DNA of 53,312 bases from Ruminococcaceae bacterium UBA3215. GTDB lineage: Bacteria; Bacillota; Clostridia; Oscillospirales; Ruminococcaceae. The position numbers and the translations under genes were made by a program. The stretch lies in the NCBI GenBank assembly GCA_002363155.1, contig DEWH01000022.1:57825-111136 (forward strand), read 5' to 3'. Of this stretch, positions 1 through 7,838 are shown piece after piece. Each line of letters opens with the position of its first letter. Within the stretch, counting starts at the first letter, position 1. The notes below the pieces were generated by a model that did no database searches, had not been told where the DNA came from, and saw nothing but the letters and a program-made list of their open reading frames with translations.

Positions 1-124
1 TTTCGCCGCGGCGCGTCCGCCGCCCGCCGCCCGCTTCATGAAAGCTCCGATTTGTCCACCCGCCGAAAATCGGCATAATTGACAAAAAGTATAAAAACAA
101 TCGGCTATTTTTTGACTGCCCCCC
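1..124. other. GC-rich left edge, no assignable gene
   Basis: The first 40 bases are very GC-rich. A minus-strand ATG at 39-37 opens a short Ala/Gly/Arg-rich frame that runs off the left edge, so the start of a gene truncated by the window is possible but unproven. A small hairpin (GCCGA-AAA-TCGGC, 62-74) lies beside it. I see no other gene here. Confidence 0.3.
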
Positions 125-153
125 TTGACAATTAAGAAATATGTTGTTATAAT
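125..153 (+). promoter_or_regulatory. Perfect-consensus sigma-A promoter of the DUF1508 gene
   Basis: TTGACA at 125-130, a 17-base spacer and TATAAT at 148-153: both hexamers match the housekeeping consensus exactly. The coding start is about 90 bases downstream, leaving a moderate 5' leader. Strong constitutive transcription is inferred. Confidence 0.8.
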
Positions 154-247
154 AATTATATCGGCTACGGACAAGATTAGTCAATATACGCATTTTAGTG
201 ATAATAACGCTTTCGATCCCGTTTCTCTGCCGGAAAGGAGTTATGTT

Positions 248-628
248 ATGGGAAAATATATCATCAATAAAACAAAAACAGGATATACTTTCGGACTTAA
301 AGCCGCAAACGGTGAGGTTATCGCAACCGGCGGCGAAGTGTATTCAAGCCTCGATTCCGTAAAAAACGGCATTAAGAGCGTAGAAACAAATGCTCCCGAA
401 GCAGCTGTGGAAGATCATACAGTTGAGGGCTACCAGACCGAGAAAAACCCGAAATTCGAGATATACAGCGATAAAGCAGGAGAGTTCCGCTTCCGCCTTA
501 AAGCCAAAAATGGTCAGGTCATTGCAGTAAGCGAAGGCTACACCTCAAAAGCCAACTGCAAGAACGGCATAGAGAGCGTTAAGAAAAATTCCGTAAATTC
601 CCCGGTTATCGAGCCGGAAAATAAGTAA
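248..628 (+). CDS. DUF1508 (YegP-like) two-repeat protein
   Basis: Small soluble protein of 126 residues built from two copies of the DUF1508/YegP module. Copy 1 spans about residues 1-50 (GYTFGLKAANGEVIATGGEVY) is followed by a short acidic linker; copy 2 spans about 62-112 and shows FRFRLKAKNGQVIAVSEGY. Each copy has the family signature of a short beta hairpin followed by an S-x-x-x-x-x-NGI-x-SV helix. I start at 248 because AAAGGAG lies just upstream; the frame stays open further upstream but runs through the promoter. It has its own perfect promoter and a following hairpin, so it is probably monocistronic. Biochemical function of the family is not established. Confidence 0.85.
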   Translation: MGKYIINKTKTGYTFGLKAANGEVIATGGEVYSSLDSVKNGIKSVETNAPEAAVEDHTVEGYQTEKNPKFEIYSDKAGEFRFRLKAKNGQVIAVSEGYTSKANCKNGIESVKKNSVNSPVIEPENK

Positions 629-644
629 AACCAATACAAAGACA

Positions 645-676
645 AATGCCGCTCCGGTCAACGGAACGGCATTTTC
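645..676 (+). terminator. Hairpin terminator after the DUF1508 gene
   Basis: AATGCCG-c-TCCG pairs with CGGA-a-CGGCATT around a five-base loop and is followed by TTTT. It lies only about 18 bases before the next start codon, so it could also attenuate the SDR gene. Confidence 0.6.
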
Positions 677-694
677 TATGAAAGGAGAATCTTT

Positions 695-1456
695 ATGCAG
701 ATCGATCTCAGCGGCAGAAAAGCACTCGTAACAGGCGGAAGCGGCGGTCTCGGACGCACTATAGTACGCACCCTCGCGGAATGCGGCGCGGATGTGGCTA
801 TACACTACAACTCCGATAAGACTTCCGCAGATAAACTCGTGGAAGAACTCCGCGCTTCCGGCAGAAAGTCTGCCGCGTTCAAGGCGGATATAACCGACTT
901 CGACAGCGTGAAACAGATGAAAGATGATGTCGGGAAAGAGTTCGGAATGCCGGATATCCTCATCGTCAACGCAGTCATACAGTACGAGTGGAAGCCGCTT
1001 CTCCGGCAGGATATCAGAGATTATTACAGCCAGTTCGAGAGCTGCGTTATGCAGATGGTCTATATGTCGAAGATGTTCGTTCCCTATATGCAGGAACAGC
1101 ACTACGGCAGAATAGTCGTGATGAATACCGAATGCGCGGTAATGGCAGAGCCGAACTGCTCGGCTTATACCTCCGCGAAGCGCGGGCTTGACGGCATCGT
1201 CCGTGTCCTCGCAAAGGAAGTCGGCGCGGATAACATCACCGTGAACCAGATAGCGCCGGGCTGGACGATAACCGACAAAGAGCGCGCAAACGGCGTTAAT
1301 CCCGCTCCGGAATATGTAGCTTCTGTCCCGCTGGCAAGGCGCGGAACGGATACGGATATCGCCAATATGGCGGCATTCCTCTCCTCAGATCTTGCATCAT
1401 TCACCACCGGTGCGTATATCCCGGTTGCGGGAGGACGGGTAATGCCGGCTATATGA
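695..1456 (+). CDS. SDR-family NAD(P)-dependent oxidoreductase (FabG-like)
   Basis: Classical short-chain dehydrogenase/reductase of 253 residues. The cofactor motif TGGSGGLG occupies residues 13-20, the active-site Tyr and Lys are Y158 and K162 in AYTSAKRG, and the proline/glycine segment PGW follows as in the family. Full length and fold match FabG-type 3-oxoacyl-ACP reductases, but the usual NNAG motif reads NAVI, so the substrate is unclear and a role in fatty-acid synthesis should not be assumed. AAAGGAG precedes the ATG. It converges with the radical SAM gene; the two stop codons are one base apart. Confidence 0.85.
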   Translation: MQIDLSGRKALVTGGSGGLGRTIVRTLAECGADVAIHYNSDKTSADKLVEELRASGRKSAAFKADITDFDSVKQMKDDVGKEFGMPDILIVNAVIQYEWKPLLRQDIRDYYSQFESCVMQMVYMSKMFVPYMQEQHYGRIVVMNTECAVMAEPNCSAYTSAKRGLDGIVRVLAKEVGADNITVNQIAPGWTITDKERANGVNPAPEYVASVPLARRGTDTDIANMAAFLSSDLASFTTGAYIPVAGGRVMPAI

Positions 1457-1457
1457 T

Positions 1458-2552
1458 TCAGTTCGCCGCAAGTATGGCTTCAACCTGCGCACGCTTCTCA
1501 TAAAGCACACAGCCGCCGTCATGCTCCGCGGCAAGAAGCTCGCCGGAACGCAGAGTGCGGAACAGCTTCGAGTTTATCGCTTCACGCAGAGATGTGTCGC
1601 GCACGTTGATGTCCGAATACGGCGAGAACGGACAAGGCTCTGCACCGCCGTGGGAGTTGATGTGGAAGAAAGCGCGTCCTGCCGCAAAACAGCCGCCCGA
1701 TTCTTTCTCATCTCCGGGGAATGACAGGAACATTGTATCATCGTAGCTCTTGCGGAGCTCCGAAACGCGGGCGCGGAGATATTCGCGCTCCGTGTCCGTC
1801 GGCGCAAGCTTTTCGGTATCGCCCGAAACCGGAACATACTCAACGTAGATCATAAGCTTGCAGCCGCGCTTTGAAAGCACATCAATGAACTCCTCGGAAA
1901 GCACGGATTCTATGTTCTCTTTGGTAACAGTGACCGATGCTCCGAACATGAGATGACGGCGCTGAAATTCGTCCATATTTGCGACAAGACGATCATAAAT
2001 GCCGGCCCCGCGGCGGCTGTCGGTCTTTTCGCGGTCACCCTCAATGCTCATAACGGGAACAAGGTTCCGGCAGCGGTCAAACAGCTCGAAATACTTCTCG
2101 CTGATAAAAGTGCCGTTGGTGAATACCGGGAAGATCATATCGCTTATCTCGCCGGCAGCTTCGATCACATCGCGCCTTAACAGCGGTTCACCGCCTGCAA
2201 GTATCGCGTAGCTTATGCCAAGGTCTGCGGCATCTCTGAATATCTTCTTCCACTCATCACCTGTAAGCTGCGCCACCGGCTCGGAATCAACGGTAGCATC
2301 GCTGCAGCGTGAATAACAGCCGGCACAGTGAAGATTGCAGCTGCTGGTTATGCTCGCGATAAGGAAAGAGGGAATATGCTCGCCGTTCTTTTCAAGCTCC
2401 ATTCGCCTTTTTGAAGCCTTCTTCGACGCGGCAGCAAATTTCAGCATAAATGCCGTCTCCTTCGGGTCTTTAAGTACGGCACGGAGAGATTCGGCAACGA
2501 TGCCCTCTACTCCGCGCGCAAGATATTCCTGCAATTCAATGTTGTCTGTCAT
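1458..2552 (-). CDS. Radical SAM protein with C-terminal SPASM-like cysteines
   Basis: Radical S-adenosylmethionine enzyme of 364 residues. CxxxCxxC (C72, C76, C79, within SSCNLHCAGCYSRC) binds the catalytic 4Fe-4S cluster. AGGEPLLR (around 120) is the SAM-contacting GGEP motif. A C-terminal stretch with spaced cysteines (GGCFAAGR, EPCPFSPYS, GGCVLYEKR) looks like a shortened SPASM/twitch auxiliary-cluster domain. Such proteins often modify peptides or carry out anaerobic maturation, but no substrate peptide or partner lies nearby and the product is unknown. It has its own promoter with a palindrome over the start region, so it is probably repressor-controlled. Confidence 0.85.
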   Translation of the reverse strand: MTDNIELQEYLARGVEGIVAESLRAVLKDPKETAFMLKFAAASKKASKRRMELEKNGEHIPSFLIASITSSCNLHCAGCYSRCSDATVDSEPVAQLTGDEWKKIFRDAADLGISYAILAGGEPLLRRDVIEAAGEISDMIFPVFTNGTFISEKYFELFDRCRNLVPVMSIEGDREKTDSRRGAGIYDRLVANMDEFQRRHLMFGASVTVTKENIESVLSEEFIDVLSKRGCKLMIYVEYVPVSGDTEKLAPTDTEREYLRARVSELRKSYDDTMFLSFPGDEKESGGCFAAGRAFFHINSHGGAEPCPFSPYSDINVRDTSLREAINSKLFRTLRSGELLAAEHDGGCVLYEKRAQVEAILAAN

Positions 2553-2597
2553 GACTTTTCCCCTTTGAACGAAGATCTGTATGAATGATTTTGCCCT

Positions 2598-2646
2598 ATT
2601 TAATTATGCTCAATTAAATAATAGCACAAATCAGTGCTGTTGTCAA
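2598..2646 (-). promoter_or_regulatory. Promoter with palindromic operator for the radical SAM gene
   Basis: On the minus strand TTGACA (2646-2641), a 17-base spacer and TATTAT (2623-2618) form a near-consensus promoter. An 8-bp perfect inverted repeat, ATTTAATT / AATTAAAT at 2598-2605 and 2612-2619 with a 6-base centre, begins at the -10 and covers the expected transcription start. The AT-rich shape fits MarR- or TetR-type repressor sites; no candidate repressor gene is adjacent. Confidence 0.7.
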
Positions 2647-2664
2647 GAGGAGAATTGACGAATA

Positions 2665-2830
2665 ATCAGGAAACGTGAAAAATAGTCTGTCTGCGAAGAA
2701 CCATAGGCGAATTGTCAGCGGGGCGTTCCCCGCATAAGAGTTTCAAATCTTCCGATAAAGTTTGTGATACGACACAAAAATCCGCCCGCAGATGAATCTG
2801 TAGGCGGATTGTCAGCGCGGACTCCGCGCC
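2665..2830. repeat. Hairpin-rich trailer beside tRNA-Ala
   Basis: Two short blocks share the lead GGCGAATTGTCAGCG / GGCGGATTGTCAGCG and each ends in a GC hairpin: GCGGGG-cgtt-CCCCGC (2718-2733) and GCGCGG-act-CCGCGC (2815-2829). A TCCGCC / GGCGGA inverted pair (about 2781-2808) lies between them and may terminate the tRNA. The CGGGGCGTTCCCCGC core recurs beside tRNA-Ser at 12003-12017. Confidence 0.5.
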
Positions 2831-2906
2831 TGGTGGAGCATAGGGGGTTCGAACCCCTGACCTCCACACTGCCAGTGTGGCGCGCTCCCAACTGCGCCAA
2901 TACCCC
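2831..2906 (-). tRNA. tRNA-Ala(GGC)
   Basis: A 76-nt cloverleaf reads on the minus strand. The acceptor stem starts GGGGTAT and pairs with ATGCTCC, the anticodon stem CCACA/TGTGG encloses the loop CTGGCAG with anticodon GGC, the T arm contains GGTTCGAACCC, and CCA is encoded. The anticodon decodes GCC, hence alanine. Confidence 0.95.
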
Positions 2907-2961
2907 ATTTGCTGTATAATATTATAAATCATACAGCTTATTTTGTCAATGCATTTCCGCA

Positions 2962-3183
2962 TTATATTTTCGTGAAACGCAGTGTTCCCTTCTCATCTAC
3001 CGTTTCATTCCACATCTCCGCCGGGCGCACCCAGATGCCATGCTCACCGTAAAGCGCCCTGTAAACCACCATTGGCGCAAGTGTCTCGGAATGACGCGCA
3101 ACACCGATGACCTCGTACTCATTTCCTTTGTAATGCCGGTATCTGCCGGGGACTATGCACTTTACCGCTTCCTCAAATGTCAT
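2962..3183 (-). CDS. DUF1653 domain protein
   Basis: A 73-residue protein consisting almost entirely of a DUF1653 domain. Its family landmarks are GRYRHYKGNEYEV (residues 12-24), the segment APMVVYRALYGE, and WVRPAEMWNE near residue 55. These are small, probably all-beta proteins of unknown function. It starts 24 bases after the stop of the upstream metallo-hydrolase gene on the same strand and is probably co-transcribed with it. Confidence 0.85.
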   Translation of the reverse strand: MTFEEAVKCIVPGRYRHYKGNEYEVIGVARHSETLAPMVVYRALYGEHGIWVRPAEMWNETVDEKGTLRFTKI

Positions 3184-3207
3184 ATCCTGCTCCTTATAAA
3201 TGCGCGG

Positions 3208-3858
3208 TCAGATAAAATCCGCGATAAACGGGTTGTACTTCTTCTCCGTGGCAAGTGTCGTTTTCTCGCCGTGACCGGGATAGATAATGTAGTCCTTTTC
3301 CAGCGCTTTCAGCTTGTCCAGCGATTCCATCTGCACCCGCGGATCTCCGGAATATCCGTCGCTGCGCCCGATGCTGTCCTTGAAGATTGTATCCCCGGCG
3401 AACATTATATCCCGTCCGTCTTCATCACTGCACAGAAAACATACGCTCCCGGCAGTATGTCCGGGCGTGCTCATGACCGTAAATGTCAGTTCTCCCTGGG
3501 AAATCGTGTCCCCGTCATCGAAAAGATTGTCGGGGATACAGGGGACAAAAGGCTTTCCGGGGCAGAAAAACGCGAATGACTTGACACTGTCAGCCATGAC
3601 ACACTCGTCCGCTTTGTGGACATATATGGGAGAACCGGTCTCTTTGCGCACATAGTCCGCAGCGCCGATATGGTCAAAATGACCGTGGGTGAGCAGTATC
3701 TTTTTTATCGCAAGTCCGGCTTCCGACGCTCTTGCAAGTATCTCTTCCCCGTCATCGGCGGGGTCTATCACAACAGCTTCTCCGGCTCCCGTCGGCACGA
3801 TATAGCAGTTGGTAGCAAGCGGAGAAAGCACAAGCGTGATGATATCGGTGTATTTCAT
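3208..3858 (-). CDS. MBL-fold metallo-hydrolase (glyoxalase II-like)
   Basis: Metallo-beta-lactamase-fold hydrolase of 216 residues. The zinc motif THGHFDH occupies residues 57-63; further metal ligands are the His in STPGHTAGS, the Asp in FAGDTIF and the His in YPGHGEKT. The size matches the YcbL/GloB-like thioesterase group acting on small thioesters such as S-lactoylglutathione analogues; the true substrate is unknown. I start at 3858 because AAAGGA lies 9 bases before that ATG. An ATG two codons upstream sits too close to the Shine-Dalgarno, and the frame above it overlaps the divergent promoter region. Confidence 0.85.
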   Translation of the reverse strand: MKYTDIITLVLSPLATNCYIVPTGAGEAVVIDPADDGEEILARASEAGLAIKKILLTHGHFDHIGAADYVRKETGSPIYVHKADECVMADSVKSFAFFCPGKPFVPCIPDNLFDDGDTISQGELTFTVMSTPGHTAGSVCFLCSDEDGRDIMFAGDTIFKDSIGRSDGYSGDPRVQMESLDKLKALEKDYIIYPGHGEKTTLATEKKYNPFIADFI

Positions 3859-3956
3859 GGGCATAATTCCTTTCACATAACTAAAAATATTATATATCTT
3901 CGGAGCCGTCATGTCAAGCATACGGATGCCGAAAACCGACAAAATGCTCAAAACTC

Positions 3957-3985
3957 TTTACAAATACGGCAAAAAATGGTATAAT
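3957..3985 (+). promoter_or_regulatory. Promoter of the galT-malQ operon
   Basis: TTTACA (3957-3962), a 17-base spacer and a perfect TATAAT (3980-3985), about 100 bases before galT. It lies just upstream of the divergent hydrolase gene. Confidence 0.7.
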
Positions 3986-4083
3986 ATAGAAGAAATCGGA
4001 ATGCTCAGAATCACGCTGTCTGTCTTTTCAGAAAGCTTCCATGTTCAGTATTACGGCTGATTTACCACCGGGAGGGAAAAAAT

Positions 4084-5577
4084 ATGATAACCGATCTTAT
4101 ACAGACGCTTATCGAGTACGGCATCGAAAAAGAACTCATATACCGCGAGGACGAAATATACATCAGGAACCGCCTTATGCAGGCGCTGAAAGTCGAAGCA
4201 TGGGGAAGCGCGGAAAAGCTTGACGGGCTTACCATAGACGAGCTTCTCGGAAAACTTGCCGACTATGCCTGCGAGCACGGCGTCATTGAGGATTCCGGCG
4301 CGTACCGCGACATTTTCGGCACCGAGCTTATGGGAATACTCACGCCCGCACCTCATGAGGTGAACGCGAAGTTCGCGGAGGAATACAGAAAGAGCCCGGA
4401 ATGCGCTACCGGCTGGTACTACCGTTTCAGCGCAGATACCAACTACTACCGCGCCGGAGTTATCTCCCGCGATATCCGCTGGAAGTATGACTGCGAATAC
4501 GGCTCCCTTGACATTACAATAAACCGCTCGAAGCCGGAGAAGGATCCCCGTGACATCGCGGCGGCAAGAAATATGAAAAAGGCGGCATATCCCGCCTGTC
4601 AGCTCTGCCTTGAAAACACCGGATTCCACGGCACCCTCACCCACCCGGCAAGGCAGAATCTGCGTCCCGTGCCTATGAAGGTAGGCGGCGGGGACTGGTC
4701 GTTCCAGTATTCCCCCTACGGATACTACAACGAGCACTGCATCGTTTTCAACAACGAGCATATCCCGATGAAGATAGACGCTTCCGTTTTCGGAAAGCTG
4801 TTCGATATAATAGAGACACTGCCCCATTACTTTGTGGGCTCGAATGCGGATCTCCCGATAGTCGGCGGGTCAATACTGAGCCACGAGCATTTCCAGGGCG
4901 GAAGATACACATTCGCAATGGAAAAAGCTCCTGCGGAGACACAGTTCGATCTCTCCGGATTCCCGGATATAAAGGCATGCACGGTAAAGTGGCCTATGTC
5001 GGTCATTCGTCTGAACGGCACAGACAAGGCTCAGCTCTCCGCCGCGTGTGACAAGATCCTGCGGCTCTGGAGAGGTTATTCCGACGAGAGCGCGGGCATC
5101 TTTGCGGAGACTGACGGAACTCCGCACAACACCATTACTCCGATCGCAAGACGGCACGGCGATGTGTTTGAATGCGATCTTGTACTGCGAAACAACATCA
5201 CCTCCGAGGACAGACCCCTCGGCATATTCCACCCGAACCCTTCCCTTCACCACATAAAGAAAGAGAACATCGGTCTTATCGAGGTTATGGGACTTGCGGT
5301 ACTGCCGGCAAGACTTGCGCCGGAGCTTGAACTGCTGGAAAAGGCTATGCTTGAGGGTACGGATATTTCCGCGGACGAGAAGCTCGGCTGCCACAGCGAA
5401 TGGCTGAAAGATGTCATTTCCCGTCACCCGGAAGCGAATGCGGACAACGCTGACGCTATACTGAAAAAAGAGATCGGCGCGGTGTTCGAGCAGGTGCTCC
5501 TCGACGCGGGTGTATATAAGCGCGACGAGAAAGGTCAGGCGGCATTCATGCGGTTCGTTGAAGCCGCGAGAAAGTAA
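4084..5577 (+). CDS. galT: UDP-glucose--hexose-1-phosphate uridylyltransferase, class II
   Basis: GalT of the Leloir pathway transfers UMP between UDP-glucose and galactose 1-phosphate. At 497 residues it has the length of the Gram-positive class II enzymes rather than the 350-residue E. coli type. Diagnostic stretches are GWYYRFSADTNYYR (about 118-131), ENTGFHGTLTHPARQN (about 179-194), and HEHFQGGRY with HEHFQ at 267-271, the region corresponding to the active-site His motif. GGGAGGG precedes the ATG. malQ starts 29 bases after the stop, so the two are co-transcribed. No galK or galE lies in the window. Confidence 0.95.
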   Translation: MITDLIQTLIEYGIEKELIYREDEIYIRNRLMQALKVEAWGSAEKLDGLTIDELLGKLADYACEHGVIEDSGAYRDIFGTELMGILTPAPHEVNAKFAEEYRKSPECATGWYYRFSADTNYYRAGVISRDIRWKYDCEYGSLDITINRSKPEKDPRDIAAARNMKKAAYPACQLCLENTGFHGTLTHPARQNLRPVPMKVGGGDWSFQYSPYGYYNEHCIVFNNEHIPMKIDASVFGKLFDIIETLPHYFVGSNADLPIVGGSILSHEHFQGGRYTFAMEKAPAETQFDLSGFPDIKACTVKWPMSVIRLNGTDKAQLSAACDKILRLWRGYSDESAGIFAETDGTPHNTITPIARRHGDVFECDLVLRNNITSEDRPLGIFHPNPSLHHIKKENIGLIEVMGLAVLPARLAPELELLEKAMLEGTDISADEKLGCHSEWLKDVISRHPEANADNADAILKKEIGAVFEQVLLDAGVYKRDEKGQAAFMRFVEAARK

Positions 5578-5606
5578 CGGACTGCCGTACAGAAGGGATA
5601 AACTAT

Positions 5607-7097
5607 ATGCGAAGCTGCGGAGTGCTGATGCACATTACAAGCCTTCCGTCGCCTTACGGGATAGGTACGTTCGGCGAACAGGCTGAAAGATTCATAGACT
5701 GGCTCATACAGGCGGGACAGGAATACTGGCAGGTACTGCCGATAGGACCGACAGGCTACGGCGACTCGCCGTACCAGTCCTTTTCGACATTCGCCGGCAA
5801 CCCCCTGCTCATAGACCTTGACGAGCTTGTACGGGACGGACTGCTGACACAGACTATCTGCTCCGAAGCGGATTACGGCGCGGACCCGACATTCGTCGAT
5901 TACGACAAGGTCGCCCGCAGCAAAATGGCGCTTCTCAAACTCGCGTTCTCGAAATTCAGCGAGGACGAGGGATATCTTGCATTTACAAGGAAAGAAGCGT
6001 TCTGGCTGGACGATTATGCCCTCTTTATGGCGCTCAAGGAAGAGAACAACAACTTCTCATGGACGGACTGGGCGGACGGAGTAAGGCTCCGCAGTCCGGA
6101 AGCGCTCCGTGAAGCTTCGGAAAAGCACGCAAAGGGCATCGGCTTCTGGAAGTTCGTGCAGTACATCTTCTATAAGCAGTGGGACAGACTGAAAAACTAT
6201 GCCAACAACAACGGCATAAAGATAATCGGCGATATCCCGATATACGTTGCACCCGACAGCTCGGATATCTGGGCGAATACGGGGCTGTTTGAAATGGACT
6301 CTGAGATGCGCCCGAAGCGGGTCGCAGGAGTTCCGCCCGACTATTTCTCCGCTACCGGTCAGCTCTGGGGCAACCCGCTCTATGACTGGGAAGCTATGAA
6401 AGCCGACGGCTATGCGTGGTGGCTGAAGCGCATAGAAAAGGCTCTTACCCTTTACGACGTTGTCCGCATAGACCATTTCCGCGCATTCGACACCTTCTGG
6501 GCAATACCCGCGGGCGAACCCACCGCAGTAAACGGGAAATGGGAGCAGGGACCGGGAATGGATCTCTGGAACACGGTAAAGGAGAAGCTGGGCGATGCTC
6601 CGATAATCGCGGAAGACCTCGGCGATATCTTTGACAGCGTGAAGGAACTTCTGAAAGAATCCGGTTTTCCGGGAATGAGAGTGCTCCAGTTCGGCTTCAA
6701 TCCGGAATCCTCCGACAACGATCATCTCCCCCACAACTACCCGGAAAACAGCGTGTGCTACACCGGTACCCACGACAACTCCACCGCGCTCGGCTGGTAC
6801 AAGTCCGCCGACAGCGCAAGCCGTGCGATGTGCAGGAGATATCTGCGCCCGCAGCTCTTTGAGAAAATAAACCGCACGATGATACGCGAGCTTTACAAGA
6901 GCCGTACCGGACTTGCAGTCGTGCCGATGCAGGATATAATCGGGCTTGATGACCGCGCAAGAATGAACATTCCGTCAACCCTCGGCGGAAACTGGAAGTG
7001 GCGCGCGGAGAAAAAGCATTTCAGCGATAAAAATGCGGCATTTATGAGAGAGCTTGCCGAAACATATTACAGGTGTGGTAAAAAGGATAACAGATAG
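5607..7097 (+). CDS. malQ: 4-alpha-glucanotransferase (amylomaltase)
   Basis: GH77 amylomaltase of 496 residues. It disproportionates alpha-1,4-glucans and lets maltodextrins be used. The family opening RSCGVLMHITSLPSPYGIG is present at the N terminus. Catalytic residues are visible: the nucleophile Asp in VVRIDHFRAF (about 290), the acid/base Glu in IAEDLGDI (about 336) and the stabilising Asp in TGTHDNST (about 391). It follows galT by 29 bases, linking galactose and maltodextrin use in one transcript. Confidence 0.95.
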   Translation: MRSCGVLMHITSLPSPYGIGTFGEQAERFIDWLIQAGQEYWQVLPIGPTGYGDSPYQSFSTFAGNPLLIDLDELVRDGLLTQTICSEADYGADPTFVDYDKVARSKMALLKLAFSKFSEDEGYLAFTRKEAFWLDDYALFMALKEENNNFSWTDWADGVRLRSPEALREASEKHAKGIGFWKFVQYIFYKQWDRLKNYANNNGIKIIGDIPIYVAPDSSDIWANTGLFEMDSEMRPKRVAGVPPDYFSATGQLWGNPLYDWEAMKADGYAWWLKRIEKALTLYDVVRIDHFRAFDTFWAIPAGEPTAVNGKWEQGPGMDLWNTVKEKLGDAPIIAEDLGDIFDSVKELLKESGFPGMRVLQFGFNPESSDNDHLPHNYPENSVCYTGTHDNSTALGWYKSADSASRAMCRRYLRPQLFEKINRTMIRELYKSRTGLAVVPMQDIIGLDDRARMNIPSTLGGNWKWRAEKKHFSDKNAAFMRELAETYYRCGKKDNR

Positions 7098-7101
7098 CCT
7101 C

Positions 7102-7130
7102 TTGACAAAATCTATACCGTGGTATATACT
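7102..7130 (+). promoter_or_regulatory. vapBC promoter with embedded palindromic operator
   Basis: TTGACA (7102-7107), a 17-base spacer and TATACT (7125-7130). The spacer carries a perfect palindrome, TATACC-GT-GGTATA (7113-7126), whose right arm enters the -10. This is the layout expected for autorepression by a VapB-VapC complex. Confidence 0.75.
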
Positions 7131-7148
7131 GTAATCAGGGGTGATAAT

Positions 7149-7379
7149 ATGGAGATGGCAAAGGTTTTTGAGAATGGAAGAAGCCAGGCTGTCAGACTGC
7201 CGAAAAAGTTCAGATTTGAAGCCGATGAGGTCATTGTCCAGCGTATAGGCAAAAGCGTACTGCTCACACCGAAAGAAGATATGTGGGAAACCTTTATGAA
7301 CGGTATCAATGCTTTCTCCGACGACTGTTTTGAGGACGGGAGAATCAGCGGATCCGAAACAAAGAGGGAAAGCCTATGA
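7149..7379 (+). CDS. vapB: VapB-type antitoxin (AbrB/MazE-like fold)
   Basis: A 76-residue antitoxin. The N-terminal swapped-hairpin DNA-binding domain reads AKVFENGRSQAVRLPKKFRF (residues 3-22), the hallmark of VapB/AbrB-like proteins; the C-terminal half would wrap the toxin. I use the ATG at 7149, preceded by GGGGTGAT, because the frame upstream of it runs through the promoter. The last four bases overlap the vapC start (ATGA), giving translational coupling. It neutralises VapC and represses the operon. Confidence 0.85.
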   Translation: MEMAKVFENGRSQAVRLPKKFRFEADEVIVQRIGKSVLLTPKEDMWETFMNGINAFSDDCFEDGRISGSETKRESL

Positions 7380-7774
7380 AGTATATGCTGGACACCAATA
7401 TCTGCATTTACGCTATAAAGAAAAAACCGGAAAGCGTACTCAAACGGCTCCGTTCAGAACTGGACAGCGGTATCTGCATATCGTCTGTTACTCTTGCGGA
7501 GCTTCGGTTTGGCGTTGAGAAAAGCCTGTATCCCGAAAGAAATACTGTTGCTCTCAGCCAGTTCCTTGTCCCGCTTAATGTACTTCCGTTCGACGATACC
7601 GCAGCTGTTGAGTACGGCAGAATATGTGCTTTTCTGCAAAGAAAAGGCACTCCGATCGGAACCATGGATATGCTGATAGCAGCGCATGCTAAAACTGTAG
7701 GAATACCTCTGGTAACCAACAATACAAAAGAATTTGAGCGTGTTCCCGATCTGCTGCTTGAAAATTGGGTATGA
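7376..7774 (+). CDS. vapC: VapC PIN-domain ribonuclease toxin
   Basis: A 132-residue PIN-domain toxin expected to be a magnesium-dependent endoribonuclease, typically cutting tRNA or rRNA. Acidic active-site residues are D6 (MLDTNICIY), E42 (TLAELRFG) and D98 (GTMDMLIAAHA), with the C-terminal motif TNNTKEF. All expected residues are present, so the toxin looks active. Its start overlaps the vapB stop. The target RNA cannot be read from the sequence. Confidence 0.9.
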   Translation: MKYMLDTNICIYAIKKKPESVLKRLRSELDSGICISSVTLAELRFGVEKSLYPERNTVALSQFLVPLNVLPFDDTAAVEYGRICAFLQRKGTPIGTMDMLIAAHAKTVGIPLVTNNTKEFERVPDLLLENWV

Positions 7775-7793
7775 ATACGTTTATTTAAAGTTG

Positions 7794-7821
7794 ATTTGTT
7801 TTCGTAAAAACGAAAACAAAT
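7794..7821. promoter_or_regulatory. 12-bp perfect inverted repeat before comEC
   Basis: ATTTGTTTTCGT (7794-7805) and ACGAAAACAAAT (7810-7821) pair perfectly around AAAA. No U-run follows, so it is either a weak vapBC terminator or an operator/leader hairpin just upstream of the comEC Shine-Dalgarno. Confidence 0.55.
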
Positions 7822-7838
7822 AATGACCGGAGGTTTAC

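Noticed and set aside
4051..4827. Long minus-strand frame opposite galT
   Set aside because: Antisense shadow of a clear GalT coding sequence; no family features.
7119..7148. Upstream in-frame start for the VapB antitoxin
   Set aside because: It would place the first codons inside the -10 region and operator; the ATG at 7149 has a good ribosome site.
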